From assembly GCF_000737695.1 (NCBI RefSeq), contig NZ_JPRM01000047.1, positions 24,561 through 88,560 on the forward strand: DNA of 64,000 bases, written 5' to 3'. Origin of the DNA: Flavobacterium hydatis (GTDB lineage Bacteria; Bacteroidota; Bacteroidia; Flavobacteriales; Flavobacteriaceae). The notes under the pieces were generated by a model, which worked only from the letters and a program-made list of their open reading frames with translations, searched no databases and was not told the DNA's origin. Shown piece after piece: positions 52,389 to 61,374 of the stretch. The translations under genes and the position numbers were made by a program. Positions within the stretch are counted from its first letter, which is position 1. Each line of letters begins with the position of its first letter.

Positions 52389-52554
52389 ATTCCTATTTTA
52401 ATAAAAAGAAATATGAGGGCTACTAATTTTTATTAACGATATATTTTTAAATAAATTGTAGGTTGTTTGTTTTTAACTATCTGGTTGTTATTGCGTTATG
52501 TTTTTTTTTTTTCTTATGTAAAGTTGAGGTTTAAGTAGATTCATGACTAAAAAA

Positions 52555-52870
52555 ATAACCGCAAAGTTCACAAAGGTTTTAAGAAAGGCTCTAAGGTACT
52601 GAGGCGCAAAGGTTCAAAGGTTTCCTATTGTTACGTTTAAAAAACCTTTTAATAGGTGGCTAAAAAAGAACGCGGATGATACGGATTTACAAAAGTAAAA
52701 ACGCGGATAAAAACAGATTTTTAAAAACTATCCCGTAGCCTCGGGAGAAAATCCGTTTTTTTCTGCGTTTTCGCGATAGCGAATCTGTATCATCTGCGTT
52801 CCTTTTTTTTACCATGATGATTTAATCCTTTGCGGACTTTGCGTATCCCTTTGTGACCTTTGCGGTTAAA
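52555..52870. repeat. Composite intergenic repeat, copy C
   Basis: Units in the same order as copy B: 'ggcgcaaaggttcaaagg', 'gaacgcggatgatacgg', 'aaaacgcggataaaaacag', 'tcccgtagcctcgggagaaa', 'tgcgttttcgcgatagcg' and 'cctttgcggactttgcg'. It occupies most of the 593-bp spacer between the two PepSY-like genes. Confidence 0.65.
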
Positions 52871-52897
52871 TTTTCCCAGTATGATGCAGTTTTGTTT

Positions 52898-53341
52898 TTA
52901 TTTGTCTATTCTTATAAAATTGCCTTTAGAGTTAAACTCTAATTCCAGACCATTACTTAAATTTACTTCATAGCCCCAAGTACCTTTGTCTATTTTGGTT
53001 ATTATAGTATTTGCAAAATTTGATTTTACATAAGACACAATGTTTTTAGGAATTATAGAGATAGGTATTTCGGCATGATTACCGTCAACTTCTTCCCAAT
53101 TTCCTTTTGCGTCAAATTCTACTTCGATATTATTTGCAAATTGTACTTTATAATCTTTAGAGAACGTTTCTTTATCCTCTAGTATATAAGTAGGTTCTTG
53201 TCCTGTAAAATGTGTTTTTAAGAAAGTTTGAGCTTTAAGAGGCAATGCAGTTTTTGTAATTACTGTTTTTTGTGCATTTGCCGAAAGGCTAAATGTTAAT
53301 CCTGCAATTAGGCATGTAAAAAGGTTGAAATTCGTTTTCAT
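52898..53341 (-). CDS. PepSY-like exported protein, single unit
   Basis: A 147-residue exported protein with a signal peptide (through SANAQ) and no lipobox. The mature part is one PepSY-like unit (LPLKAQTFLKTHF, VEFDAKGNWEEVDGNHAEIP, then LELEFNSKGNFIRIDK), matching each half of the 287-residue protein. It begins 73 bp downstream of the histidine kinase gene on the same strand. A candidate regulator site lies in that gap. It may sense or be an output of envelope stress; this is inference. Confidence 0.82.
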   Translation of the reverse strand: MKTNFNLFTCLIAGLTFSLSANAQKTVITKTALPLKAQTFLKTHFTGQEPTYILEDKETFSKDYKVQFANNIEVEFDAKGNWEEVDGNHAEIPISIIPKNIVSYVKSNFANTIITKIDKGTWGYEVNLSNGLELEFNSKGNFIRIDK

Positions 53342-53372
53342 AATTGTTGTTTTTTAATTCTGATACAAGTGT

Positions 53373-53400
53373 ATAACCTGAATTAGGAAACAATTAGGAA
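53373..53400 (-). promoter_or_regulatory. Candidate response-regulator site upstream of the smaller PepSY-like gene
   Basis: Plus-strand AACCTGAATTAGGAAACAAT followed by TAGGAA. It keeps ACCTGAAT and two AGGAA half-sites about 11 bp apart, as in the other two sites. Confidence 0.45.
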
Positions 53401-53413
53401 AGTAAATGGAATA

Positions 53414-54685
53414 CTATTTTTTAGGGAAATTAATTTTGAATTGGTGATTACCAGTAAATAAATATTCGATAGTAATCGAGTAATTATTTATAATAGATTT
53501 TACAATGGACAAGCCTAAACCGGTAGATTCATTTGTGGTGGTATGACGATAAAATCTGCCGAAAATAGCTTCGGAATTCAACGGAGAATTATTTCCGCTG
53601 TTCGAAATTATAATTTCATTTTTATTAATTATAAAATTTACAAAACCATCAGGATGATTATGTATTAAAGCATTTTTTAATAAATTACTAATTAATGCAA
53701 TGGCTAAGCCTTTGTTCATTATAAAGAACAAGGTGTCATTTTCGGTAACATTTATTTTTATTTTTTTAAATTCAGCCAAGTCAGCATAATCTTCTGTCAA
53801 TACCAAAATTAGTTCATTAAAGTTGACATTTTCTTCTTCCGAATATTGTTGATTTTCTATTTTGGATAACATCAATAACGATTTATTCAACCTTGTTAAG
53901 CGCGTTAAAGTATCGGTTATTTTTCCTATTTCCATCATTTGTTCATCAGGAAGAACAGTATTCTCTGCAAATAATTCGAGTTTGTTAATGCTAATTGCTA
54001 GCGGAGTTTGTAATTCATGAGAGGCATTCTCTATAAATTGTTTCTGACTAGAATAAATAGTCTCATTACGATTCAGCATTTTCTCTACTTCTTTGGCCAA
54101 AACATTAAACTCATCGATAGGAGAATCTATAGGTTTTAAGTGGCTGCCAGTTCCTAGTTTAATTTCTTTAAGATTATCTAAAATGATATGAAACGATTTC
54201 CAGATTCTTTTTAGTAACAAATGATTTACTGCCAATATGCTAATTACGAGCATAACATATAAACCTATTAAAGCCAGGAATAGATCTTCGAGTAAGTCAT
54301 CTTCTTCTACAATAGATGCTTTTATGATTAACTCATGAGGATTGCCTTTATCATCATTAAAAATAGTTTTTAATGTTCTAATTGGTTCGTTATCATTATC
54401 ATATTCCATGAATTCCTTAGAAGTAGTAAATTCATCCTTTCGAGAATAATCACCTTTAGGAAGTGGTTTTATTGTAAACTTATTGATACCAAATTCAGGA
54501 GAATTTAATAGTTTTTTGTCGGCAAAAGCATGACGGATAATAATGATTTTAGAATTCTTTAAATCATCATCAATATTATCATGTACTTCATCTAAAATTA
54601 GCATATAAAAAATCCCCGCCCAAATTGGTATTACAATAAGAAGCGTAAGTGCCAGATAGCGAAGTGTATAATTTTGTAATTTCAT
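53414..54685 (-). CDS. Two-component sensor histidine kinase
   Basis: A 423-residue membrane kinase. Two membrane helices (~8-30 and ~135-157) flank a periplasmic sensor of about 105 residues. A HAMP-like linker leads to the dimerisation helix with S-H223-ELQTPLA (phospho-accepting His), then NLLKNALIHNH (N box) and STGLGLSIVKSI (G2 box). Its ATG overlaps the TAA of the response-regulator gene by one base, so the two are translationally coupled. The signal sensed is unknown. Confidence 0.93.
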   Translation of the reverse strand: MKLQNYTLRYLALTLLIVIPIWAGIFYMLILDEVHDNIDDDLKNSKIIIIRHAFADKKLLNSPEFGINKFTIKPLPKGDYSRKDEFTTSKEFMEYDNDNEPIRTLKTIFNDDKGNPHELIIKASIVEEDDLLEDLFLALIGLYVMLVISILAVNHLLLKRIWKSFHIILDNLKEIKLGTGSHLKPIDSPIDEFNVLAKEVEKMLNRNETIYSSQKQFIENASHELQTPLAISINKLELFAENTVLPDEQMMEIGKITDTLTRLTRLNKSLLMLSKIENQQYSEEENVNFNELILVLTEDYADLAEFKKIKINVTENDTLFFIMNKGLAIALISNLLKNALIHNHPDGFVNFIINKNEIIISNSGNNSPLNSEAIFGRFYRHTTTNESTGLGLSIVKSIINNYSITIEYLFTGNHQFKINFPKK

Positions 54686-55356
54686 TAATTCATTTTATAA
54701 CCAATTCCGTAAACTGCCTGAATATCAATTTCAGCATCACTATCTTTTAGTTTTTTGCGTAAATTTTTAATCTGCGAATATACAAAATCCAGATTGTCAG
54801 CCTGATCCGTATGGTCACCCCAAACATATTCGGCTATTGCAGTTTTATTAATTAATCGGTTTGGATTTATTATAAAATAGTAAAGTAAATCAAATTCTTT
54901 TCTGTTTAAGATTAGTTCATTATTATCTATAGTTACAGTGCGTTGCTCAGGGCAAAGCGTTACGTTTTTCCAAACAATTAAGTTGTCTCCGTTATGATTG
55001 TTTCTACGCAGTGCCGATTTAATTCGGGCATGTAACTCTGATAAATGAAAAGGTTTACTCAAATAATCATCAGCGCCTAAGTCTAGCCCTTTTACTTTAT
55101 CATCGACAGCATCTTTTGCCGAAATAATGATAACAGCGCTTTGTTTCTTCTGGTTTTTTATTTCCCTCAGTAAGTCCAGACCATTACCGTTAGGAAGCAT
55201 AATATCTATTAAAATGCAATCATAATCGTAAGCGCCTAGTTTGTCTAGACCAGAGATATAATCATGTGCAGTTTCTACAATATATTTCTCTTTTTCGAGT
55301 GATTGTTGCACAACTTCACGTAAACCAGCTTCATCTTCTATTATTAAAATTTTCAT
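54685..55356 (-). CDS. OmpR/PhoB-family response regulator
   Basis: A 223-residue DNA-binding regulator. The receiver domain (~1-115) has the acidic pair IEDE, phospho-acceptor D51 in LIDIMLPN, and K of SKPFHLSEL. The C-terminal winged helix (~125-222) is of the OmpR type (LNRKEFDLLYYFIINPNR, AEYVWGDHTDQADNLDFVYSQIKNLRKKL). It is the first gene of the operon with the kinase, and has a candidate self-binding site about 60 bp upstream. Confidence 0.94.
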   Translation of the reverse strand: MKILIIEDEAGLREVVQQSLEKEKYIVETAHDYISGLDKLGAYDYDCILIDIMLPNGNGLDLLREIKNQKKQSAVIIISAKDAVDDKVKGLDLGADDYLSKPFHLSELHARIKSALRRNNHNGDNLIVWKNVTLCPEQRTVTIDNNELILNRKEFDLLYYFIINPNRLINKTAIAEYVWGDHTDQADNLDFVYSQIKNLRKKLKDSDAEIDIQAVYGIGYKMN

Positions 55357-55402
55357 GTTACCTGTTTTATGTAATTCAAATGTATGAATACGAATTCAAA
55401 AT

Positions 55403-55434
55403 AAAACTTGGTTTCTGGAAACATTTAGGAATAA
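55403..55434 (-). promoter_or_regulatory. Candidate response-regulator autoregulatory site
   Basis: Plus-strand core TCTGGAAACATTTAGGAATA, identical at 19 of 20 positions with the site at 52361-52388. It lies about 50-75 bp upstream of the response-regulator ATG. Confidence 0.5.
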
Positions 55435-55463
55435 ACGAAGTTTGCATTAAATAATTTATTTTA

Positions 55464-55503
55464 AAAAAGGCTAAATACAAAAATTGATGTATTTAGCCTT
55501 TTT
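55464..55503 (-). terminator. Terminator of the 800-residue lipoprotein gene
   Basis: A long stem (AAAAAGGCTAAATACA with its reverse complement) around an 8-nt loop, with A and T tracts on both sides. It lies about 40 bp after the stop at 55544. Confidence 0.8.
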
Positions 55504-55543
55504 ATAATTGGTATTTTAAACTGTTGGTAATCTCAGCGTTTTA

Positions 55544-57946
55544 TTATCTACGACCTCTAAAACCGCCGCCACCGCCGCCTAATCTGTTTCCGCCACCTCT
55601 CTGAAAGTTTTGCGTTTGTGCTTCACCTCGTTGTCGGGCAAAATCCGAATGATTAAGTCCTTCTATAGTATTCGCATGACCAGGATCACCTAGAGATCTG
55701 TCTGGAGAACCAAGTGTTTGCGTTGGTCTCTGGATATTATTATCACGTTGAATATTACTATTATCGCGTTGCACATTACTATTATTACGTTGCGCATTAT
55801 CACGCTGTACATTATCGCGTTGTGTTTTATCTCCAGAATGTTGTGTTGATCCTAAAGTACCAGCCTGAGACCATCCGCCATTACCATTATTATAATGACT
55901 CCAGTTGCCATTACTATCTTTTTTATAAACGTGGCCATCATGTCCGGCATAAAGATTATTGTTAGTGTGTACCGTAGTTCCTCCGCCTCTGCGGTGAGTG
56001 ATTACACCTTCTTTACCACCAGAAGTTTGATAACCTACTACAGTTCCTTGTCTTGTAGTAACATGACCAGATTGTACCCATTGGTGACCATTAGATGCTG
56101 CCGAATGTCCCCATTGCGCATAAGCGTTATGACCTTGTTCCGTTCTTCCATAATTTCCTGTCCAAGGATTATAACCACCAGCTACAGTACGTCCGCCATA
56201 CCAGCCTTGTACACTAGCTGAGCGGCCATATCTTCCGGTAGCAGGATTATACCAAGCAGATGTTCCTATAGATCCGTAAGGACCATAAGCGGCTCTTCCT
56301 GCAGCCCAACCACCTGTCCAGGGATTATAAACCGCTCCAACACCATAAGTACATGGCCATGGGCGATATACAGGATAAATTCCGGGTCCATAATAAAGAT
56401 AAGGTGGGTAGTAAAAACCAGTTCCATAAGTAAGTACAGATCCTATTACAGCACCTACTATAAAAGCACCAAAATATCCTGCAGTCGTACTACTTTCGAC
56501 AGTTGTTTGGGTAGAATTTGTTTGCGTAACATACGTAACGTTATAAACAGGTGAACTAGGCGGAATAGAATAAATTTCTTTAGGTACAGAATCGGCTACT
56601 TTCCAAGGTCCATTAGGAGTTGTAGACATAAACCATACTGCCTGAAAACATAAATAATATAAATCGCCCACCTTTATTACCTTTTCCTGCGTATTACTTG
56701 CGTATTGTAAGGATGTCCCTTGTATAGGTTTAAACTGTGGAGTTCCGTCGTAAACAACTTTTGCTTTAGCTTCGGCATCGGCTTTTTTTACAATAGCGGT
56801 TGTAGGAACTTGAGATAGCATTACTGCATCCGAGGCTTCCTGAGTTCCGGGAATAGAAGCTAATACATTTGCTCGAGGTGAATTTTTAGGGATTTTTGTA
56901 AAATCAGCAGGTAAATTATTTGTAGCATAACTCCATGGACCAGTAAGTTCTTTAGAGCGAAACCATCTGCCTGATAATAATACATAATATTGTCCATCAC
57001 CTTCATCGGCAAAAACATCATTATCAGTATTTTCAATGTATATTAATTTCGTTCCGGGTATTTTAACAAATTTTGGAGTTCCATTTATAGCAATAAGTTC
57101 AGCAGGTTTATCACTAAAGAAAACTTGCAAAGAAGTATTAGTTGCTGGCGGAGGAATCATTTTTTTGACTTCATCAAAGTTTTGTCCCGCAGGTAAATTG
57201 CTCATTTCTTTAGGCAGAGAGCTTGTTTTTTCCCATTTGCCCTTTAAATCAGTAGTTGTAAGCCAGACATTCTCGACTAATAAATAGTATTTCTTACCCA
57301 ATTTATCAAAAAACAAATCCCAATTTGTATTTACAACATAACTTAGATTTGTTTTTTCAATCGGAACCAAAACAGGATCACCCTGAACCATCAATAATAT
57401 AGAAGGGCTTGTACTGTAAAAAATAGTTGGAGGATCATTTTTAACGGCTACACCTTTGGTAGGAGTTTTTGTTTTACTTAAATCAGCCATTATACGATCT
57501 ATAGAAATTGGATCACTTCCTTTAGGGATTAATTCTTTAAATAGTTTTTCCATTTGTGGAACTAGTTTTTCATCTAGTGCAGGAAATCGAATATCGGTAA
57601 CTTCTAGATTTCTAAAAAATACGCTTCTAGTATCCTTATCTACCAAGGTTCCTGCTTTTAGAGAAGCTACACCCAGCACTTCTTTGCCATCTTTAGGAGT
57701 TAAAGCAAATGCAATTCGTGCTGTTATTTCTTTAAAATCTTTCCAATCGTCTACCTGAGGTTGGTAGTAAACAAGTTTTGCATCGTTGTTTGTTACTTCA
57801 CGAGGCCAACCTTTATCGATTGTATTAGTAGAATCTGAGGTTGAAGCATTTTCTGCTTGAGATTTTTTATCCTCTTTATCTTTTTTACAGGAAAAAGAAA
57901 TTAAGAGAAAACTAAACGCTATTACTATTAAAAATGTCTTTTTCAT
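55544..57946 (-). CDS. Large lipoprotein with propeller-like repeats and a Gly/Tyr/Asn-rich low-complexity tail
   Basis: An 800-residue lipoprotein (lipobox ISFSC20). Residues ~45-480 contain repeated ~60-80-residue units with GxxYYLLxxxxW...T.LKGKWEKTSSLP and YYVLLSGRWFRSKELTGPW patterns, which suggests a beta-repeat fold. A hydrophobic Gly segment (GYFGAFIVGAVIGSVLTYG) at ~500 could be membrane-associated. The tail is rich in Tyr-Gly-Pro (YNPWTGGW) and then in QRDN repeats, ending in GGGGGFRGRR. Similar proteins are widely annotated in Bacteroidetes without a proven role. Some carry a carbohydrate-binding label, which I cannot confirm. Confidence 0.75.
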   Translation of the reverse strand: MKKTFLIVIAFSFLLISFSCKKDKEDKKSQAENASTSDSTNTIDKGWPREVTNNDAKLVYYQPQVDDWKDFKEITARIAFALTPKDGKEVLGVASLKAGTLVDKDTRSVFFRNLEVTDIRFPALDEKLVPQMEKLFKELIPKGSDPISIDRIMADLSKTKTPTKGVAVKNDPPTIFYSTSPSILLMVQGDPVLVPIEKTNLSYVVNTNWDLFFDKLGKKYYLLVENVWLTTTDLKGKWEKTSSLPKEMSNLPAGQNFDEVKKMIPPPATNTSLQVFFSDKPAELIAINGTPKFVKIPGTKLIYIENTDNDVFADEGDGQYYVLLSGRWFRSKELTGPWSYATNNLPADFTKIPKNSPRANVLASIPGTQEASDAVMLSQVPTTAIVKKADAEAKAKVVYDGTPQFKPIQGTSLQYASNTQEKVIKVGDLYYLCFQAVWFMSTTPNGPWKVADSVPKEIYSIPPSSPVYNVTYVTQTNSTQTTVESSTTAGYFGAFIVGAVIGSVLTYGTGFYYPPYLYYGPGIYPVYRPWPCTYGVGAVYNPWTGGWAAGRAAYGPYGSIGTSAWYNPATGRYGRSASVQGWYGGRTVAGGYNPWTGNYGRTEQGHNAYAQWGHSAASNGHQWVQSGHVTTRQGTVVGYQTSGGKEGVITHRRGGGTTVHTNNNLYAGHDGHVYKKDSNGNWSHYNNGNGGWSQAGTLGSTQHSGDKTQRDNVQRDNAQRNNSNVQRDNSNIQRDNNIQRPTQTLGSPDRSLGDPGHANTIEGLNHSDFARQRGEAQTQNFQRGGGNRLGGGGGGFRGRR

Positions 57947-58382
57947 AATTTTAGATTATATCTGATAAAATTAAGTTGGCACACATTAGAAGCCTAATAT
58001 TTAGTAGTTTAGTCTGTTTCATATTTTAAAATGATACGAAATGCTTTCTTTATAGTTTGTAATCTTTAGCTTTTTAGGATTTAAATCACTGTATATGAAT
58101 CTAAAGAAAAGTATAAGATGTTTGTTTTTAGATTGTTATATGGTTGTTTCTGAATCGTATTTATATGAATTTTAGGCAAAAAAGATGAAGTTGAGGTAAA
58201 ATAGAATAAGAGAAATTCGGTGTTTTTAATCATAAATATTCTTTGATAAAAAGCACCAAAATTATACTACGATTTATATATTGAATTTGTAAGTAGAATA
58301 AATTTATTAAGTATTATTTTTATGCCTCAAAAGCTCTTTTTTATGAAGTAATAAGGAAGATTAATTTTCGTTCTATAATACA
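57947..58382. other. Divergent spacer, nothing specific recognised
   Basis: A 436-bp AT-rich region between the leftward lipoprotein gene and the rightward DUF4421 gene. It must hold both promoters, but no clear TAnnTTTG box, repeat or hairpin stands out. Confidence 0.4.
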
Positions 58383-59330
58383 ATGAAATCATACGTTACT
58401 TTTTTTCTTCTTTTTCTTTTTCCCTTTTTTTGCAAAGCGCAAATTGATACTACTTACGTTAAACCTTTTGAAGATAAACTTTCGGTAAGAGGTTATTTAT
58501 CTATGAAATTCATTTCGATGGATCAGGAAATAAATGGTGAGATTAAAAAATTCATGCCCAATACGCCTATGAATTTAGGTTTTGGAGTTTCTGTAAACAA
58601 TACCATAATTAATTTGAGTTATGGATATGGTATGGATTTTATGAAAGATAAAGAAAAGGGAAGAACCAAAGCATTAGACTTTCAAATTCATAACTATGGA
58701 CGAAAGTTTATAATAGATCTTTTTATACAAAAGTATAAAGGGTTTTATACTGCCGATAGCAATGATAAAAACATACAATTATATCCAGATTTAAAAATTG
58801 AGCAATATGGAGCATTTGGGCAATATGTTTTTAATAATAAAAAATTCTCCTATAAAGCTGCTTTTAATCAGAATGAAAGACAATTAAAATCGGCAGGAAG
58901 TTTTTTACTTGGAGGAGGGGTTTATTTTACAAAAATAGGTTCAGATAGTTCTTTTGTACATAAGGATAAGAACTCCTTACGTAATTTTCAGTTTGGAGTA
59001 AGCGGAGGTTATGCTTATACTTGGGCAATTAATAAAAGATGGTTTGCCAGTGGCTCTGCAACTATGGGAGTTAATTTTGGTACTGAAACAATAAATGATT
59101 TCGGTAAAAAAAAGATAGAAGTATATCCCACATTTTTTCCGAGAATGGCAATAGGGTATAACAAAGAAAAATGGTCACTCGGATTGTCTTACGTTAACAA
59201 CCTTATATTTTCTTCTTTTTCAGATAATGATAATGGTAGTAATATAGGTCTATCTTCGGGAAATTTTCAGATTGCTTATATATGGAGGTTTGATACTAAT
59301 CCCTTTTGGGGAAAGAAGAAAACAAATTAA
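58383..59330 (+). CDS. DUF4421-family exported protein
   Basis: A 315-residue exported protein with a signal peptide (through FCKAQ). The mature part has repeated amphipathic beta strands (NLGFGVSVNN, LSYGYGMDFM, FQFGVSGGYAYTWAI, IGLSSGNFQIAYIWRF) and ends in an aromatic strand, which suggests an outer-membrane barrel. The overall layout matches DUF4421 proteins of Bacteroidetes. Function unknown. It stands alone between two leftward genes. Confidence 0.8.
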   Translation: MKSYVTFFLLFLFPFFCKAQIDTTYVKPFEDKLSVRGYLSMKFISMDQEINGEIKKFMPNTPMNLGFGVSVNNTIINLSYGYGMDFMKDKEKGRTKALDFQIHNYGRKFIIDLFIQKYKGFYTADSNDKNIQLYPDLKIEQYGAFGQYVFNNKKFSYKAAFNQNERQLKSAGSFLLGGGVYFTKIGSDSSFVHKDKNSLRNFQFGVSGGYAYTWAINKRWFASGSATMGVNFGTETINDFGKKKIEVYPTFFPRMAIGYNKEKWSLGLSYVNNLIFSSFSDNDNGSNIGLSSGNFQIAYIWRFDTNPFWGKKKTN

Positions 59331-59450
59331 GTTGTAAGAGTATAATATTGCTATCTATGTTTGAAGTACTGATTTGATTAATTTCACAGCTCTAACAATT
59401 ATAGTATTGCTAAAAAGCTCATATTATTCAATAAAATTATTTAAACCATA

Positions 59451-59520
59451 TAAGTGATTTAAGTAAATATAAGCATGACTAACTAATTAGCCTTAAACTT
59501 AAATGAACTTAAATCACTTA
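59451..59520. repeat. Palindromic dispersed repeat, copy 2
   Basis: TAAGTGATTTAAGT (59451-59464) and its reverse complement (59507-59520) are perfect 14-bp arms; weaker pairing extends to about 59444-59528. The interior shares AAATATAAGCATG and AACTTAAATGAACTTA with the copy at 29275. It lies between the convergent DUF4421 and serine hydrolase genes. Confidence 0.6.
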
Positions 59521-59555
59521 CATAGTTAACTTTTTAGTTTTATATAGCTTAATTA

Positions 59556-60881
59556 TTATTTAAACTTCATAAGGTATTTTGCTACAGCTTCATAAGCTGG
59601 TAGAGAGTATGGATCGTTTGCGGAGTTTGCTGCAACAGGGTTAGATGCAAAACGTACAATAACCATATCAGCTTTTGGATCTATATAAATAACTTGCCCA
59701 TGTACTCCACGAGCACAAAATGCACCATTATCATTATTAGTTATCCACCACATATTTCGGTAGCTCCATCCTTTTAAAAGAGAATAATTTGCTTTGGCAA
59801 ATGCTTTTTTATTACCTCCTTTTTTTATGTCATCAATAGCCGATTTTGGAATAATTTGTTGGTCGCCCGATTTTCCGTTATTCAAAAATAACTCACCAAA
59901 ACGTGCCATATCTCTTAAACCTAAATTATAACCACCGCCAGCAAACGGAGTTCCTACGGCATCTACAGAGTAATATCCATCTTGTTCAGTTCCTAGTTTT
60001 TTCCATATTTTTTCGGATAAAACTTCGGCAATGGATTTTCCTGTAACTCGGGCAATAATCCATCCTAAAACATCGGAGTTTACGGTTTTATAACCAAAAG
60101 CGTCTCCATGAGTTCCTTTTTTCTTAACTGTTGGTAAGTATTCGTAATAGGTTTTTGGACCATTGTAATCCTTAGGTTTTGGTAGCGGATTACCAGCAGC
60201 CGAAAATTTCCATATTTCGGCATTAGGATCAGCATAATCCTCGCTAAATTGTAAAGCTGTAGTCATATCCATTACTTGTCTTACAGTTGCATCTCCAAAA
60301 GCCGAATTTTGTAGTTCCGGAATATATTCAGAAACAAGTTTGGTAGGATCGATAAGACCTTCTTCGGCTAGCATAATTCCAAGAGTACCCGTAAAAGATT
60401 TGGTAACAGACATGGCTGCATGTTGTCCATCGGCGGTTAATGCTCCAAGATATTTTTCATATACAATCTTTCCGTGATGCATAATAATTACACCATCGGT
60501 ATATACTTTTTGTAAAGACTCTTCCCAAGTAATTGTTTTTTTCTCGTTTAGAGGTTTAAATTTAATTTGATCAATATCACTTTTAATACTTGTTTCTAAT
60601 GAGGTTGAGTTTTCTAAACCACGAGAAACATTTACAGTTGGCATAAATTGACGCATATGTGCTACGCTCCATCTTAATGCTGGAAACTGAAAAAAACTAC
60701 CATCATCAAAACGTACAAGACGGTCTGCAGGTGGTGGAGAACCTACCATCCAACCCATTTTTATAGGATCACTTTGTTCAGCATCTAGAAATTTATTTTT
60801 GTCTTGAGCATTACTAATAGTACTCGATAATAACATTGAACAGGAAAATAATACACTGGAATAAAAATAGATTTGTTTCAT
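59556..60881 (-). CDS. Exported beta-lactamase-family serine hydrolase (class C/NylB-like)
   Basis: A 441-residue exported protein (signal through SNAQ). The catalytic domain (~95-440) has MSVTKSFTG (the SxxK motif), VNSDVLGWI and a C-terminal HGQVIYIDP region in place of KTG. The approximate layout, with DGVIIMHHGKIVYEKYLG before the active-site serine, is typical of 6-aminohexanoate-dimer hydrolase-like and related serine hydrolases. It is not close to the AmiE-like proteins at 10887 and 36762. Substrate unknown. Confidence 0.85.
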   Translation of the reverse strand: MKQIYFYSSVLFSCSMLLSSTISNAQDKNKFLDAEQSDPIKMGWMVGSPPPADRLVRFDDGSFFQFPALRWSVAHMRQFMPTVNVSRGLENSTSLETSIKSDIDQIKFKPLNEKKTITWEESLQKVYTDGVIIMHHGKIVYEKYLGALTADGQHAAMSVTKSFTGTLGIMLAEEGLIDPTKLVSEYIPELQNSAFGDATVRQVMDMTTALQFSEDYADPNAEIWKFSAAGNPLPKPKDYNGPKTYYEYLPTVKKKGTHGDAFGYKTVNSDVLGWIIARVTGKSIAEVLSEKIWKKLGTEQDGYYSVDAVGTPFAGGGYNLGLRDMARFGELFLNNGKSGDQQIIPKSAIDDIKKGGNKKAFAKANYSLLKGWSYRNMWWITNNDNGAFCARGVHGQVIYIDPKADMVIVRFASNPVAANSANDPYSLPAYEAVAKYLMKFK

Positions 60882-61374
60882 ATTTGTCTTAATTGATTAG
60901 CTAATGGGTAATGAAAATAGAATGTAGAATGAATTATTTTTCAGCTTGTTTTTGGAAGTTGGTTTACTGAAAAAATAAGAATTTACGCTAAGTTAAGAAC
61001 TTAATTTTAAAATGTTAAATTTTATGGGAATATAATTTTTACAAGATGGAAATATAGCGATTACTCGAAAGCTGTTTTTTGGAGATGAAAAACCTTCGTT
61101 TTGTTCTGGAATTAATAAGATTATGATTATTTTAAATGCATCATAGAAAACCTCTGAGCCTTTTTTAGCCACAGATTAAAAGGATTAAAAAAAAAAATTT
61201 TCACGCAGATTCGACAGATTTAAGCAGATTTAATTTAAAAAATAGTTATAAATAAATCTGCGCTCATCGGCTTAAATCTTTTTTAAATCTGCATGAGAAA
61301 AATTTATCCATTCGGGATAAAAGGATTTTTTTAGCACATTCGGAGAAACCTTTGAACCTTTGTACCTCAGAACC
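60882..61374. repeat. Spacer with degenerate dispersed repeats
   Basis: From about 61165 to 61374 it carries 'gccacagattaaaaggatt', 'tcacgcagattcgacagatttaagcag' and its approximate inverse 'cggcttaaatc...aaatctgcatgag', then 'cctttgaacctttgtacctcagaacc', which reaches the stop of the MFS gene. 60882-61160 shows nothing recognisable. Confidence 0.5.

Noticed and set aside
55714..56221. Plus-strand frames opposite the low-complexity tail of the lipoprotein gene
   Set aside because: Tyr/His-rich antisense products of the QRDN and Gly-rich coding repeats; no independent support.
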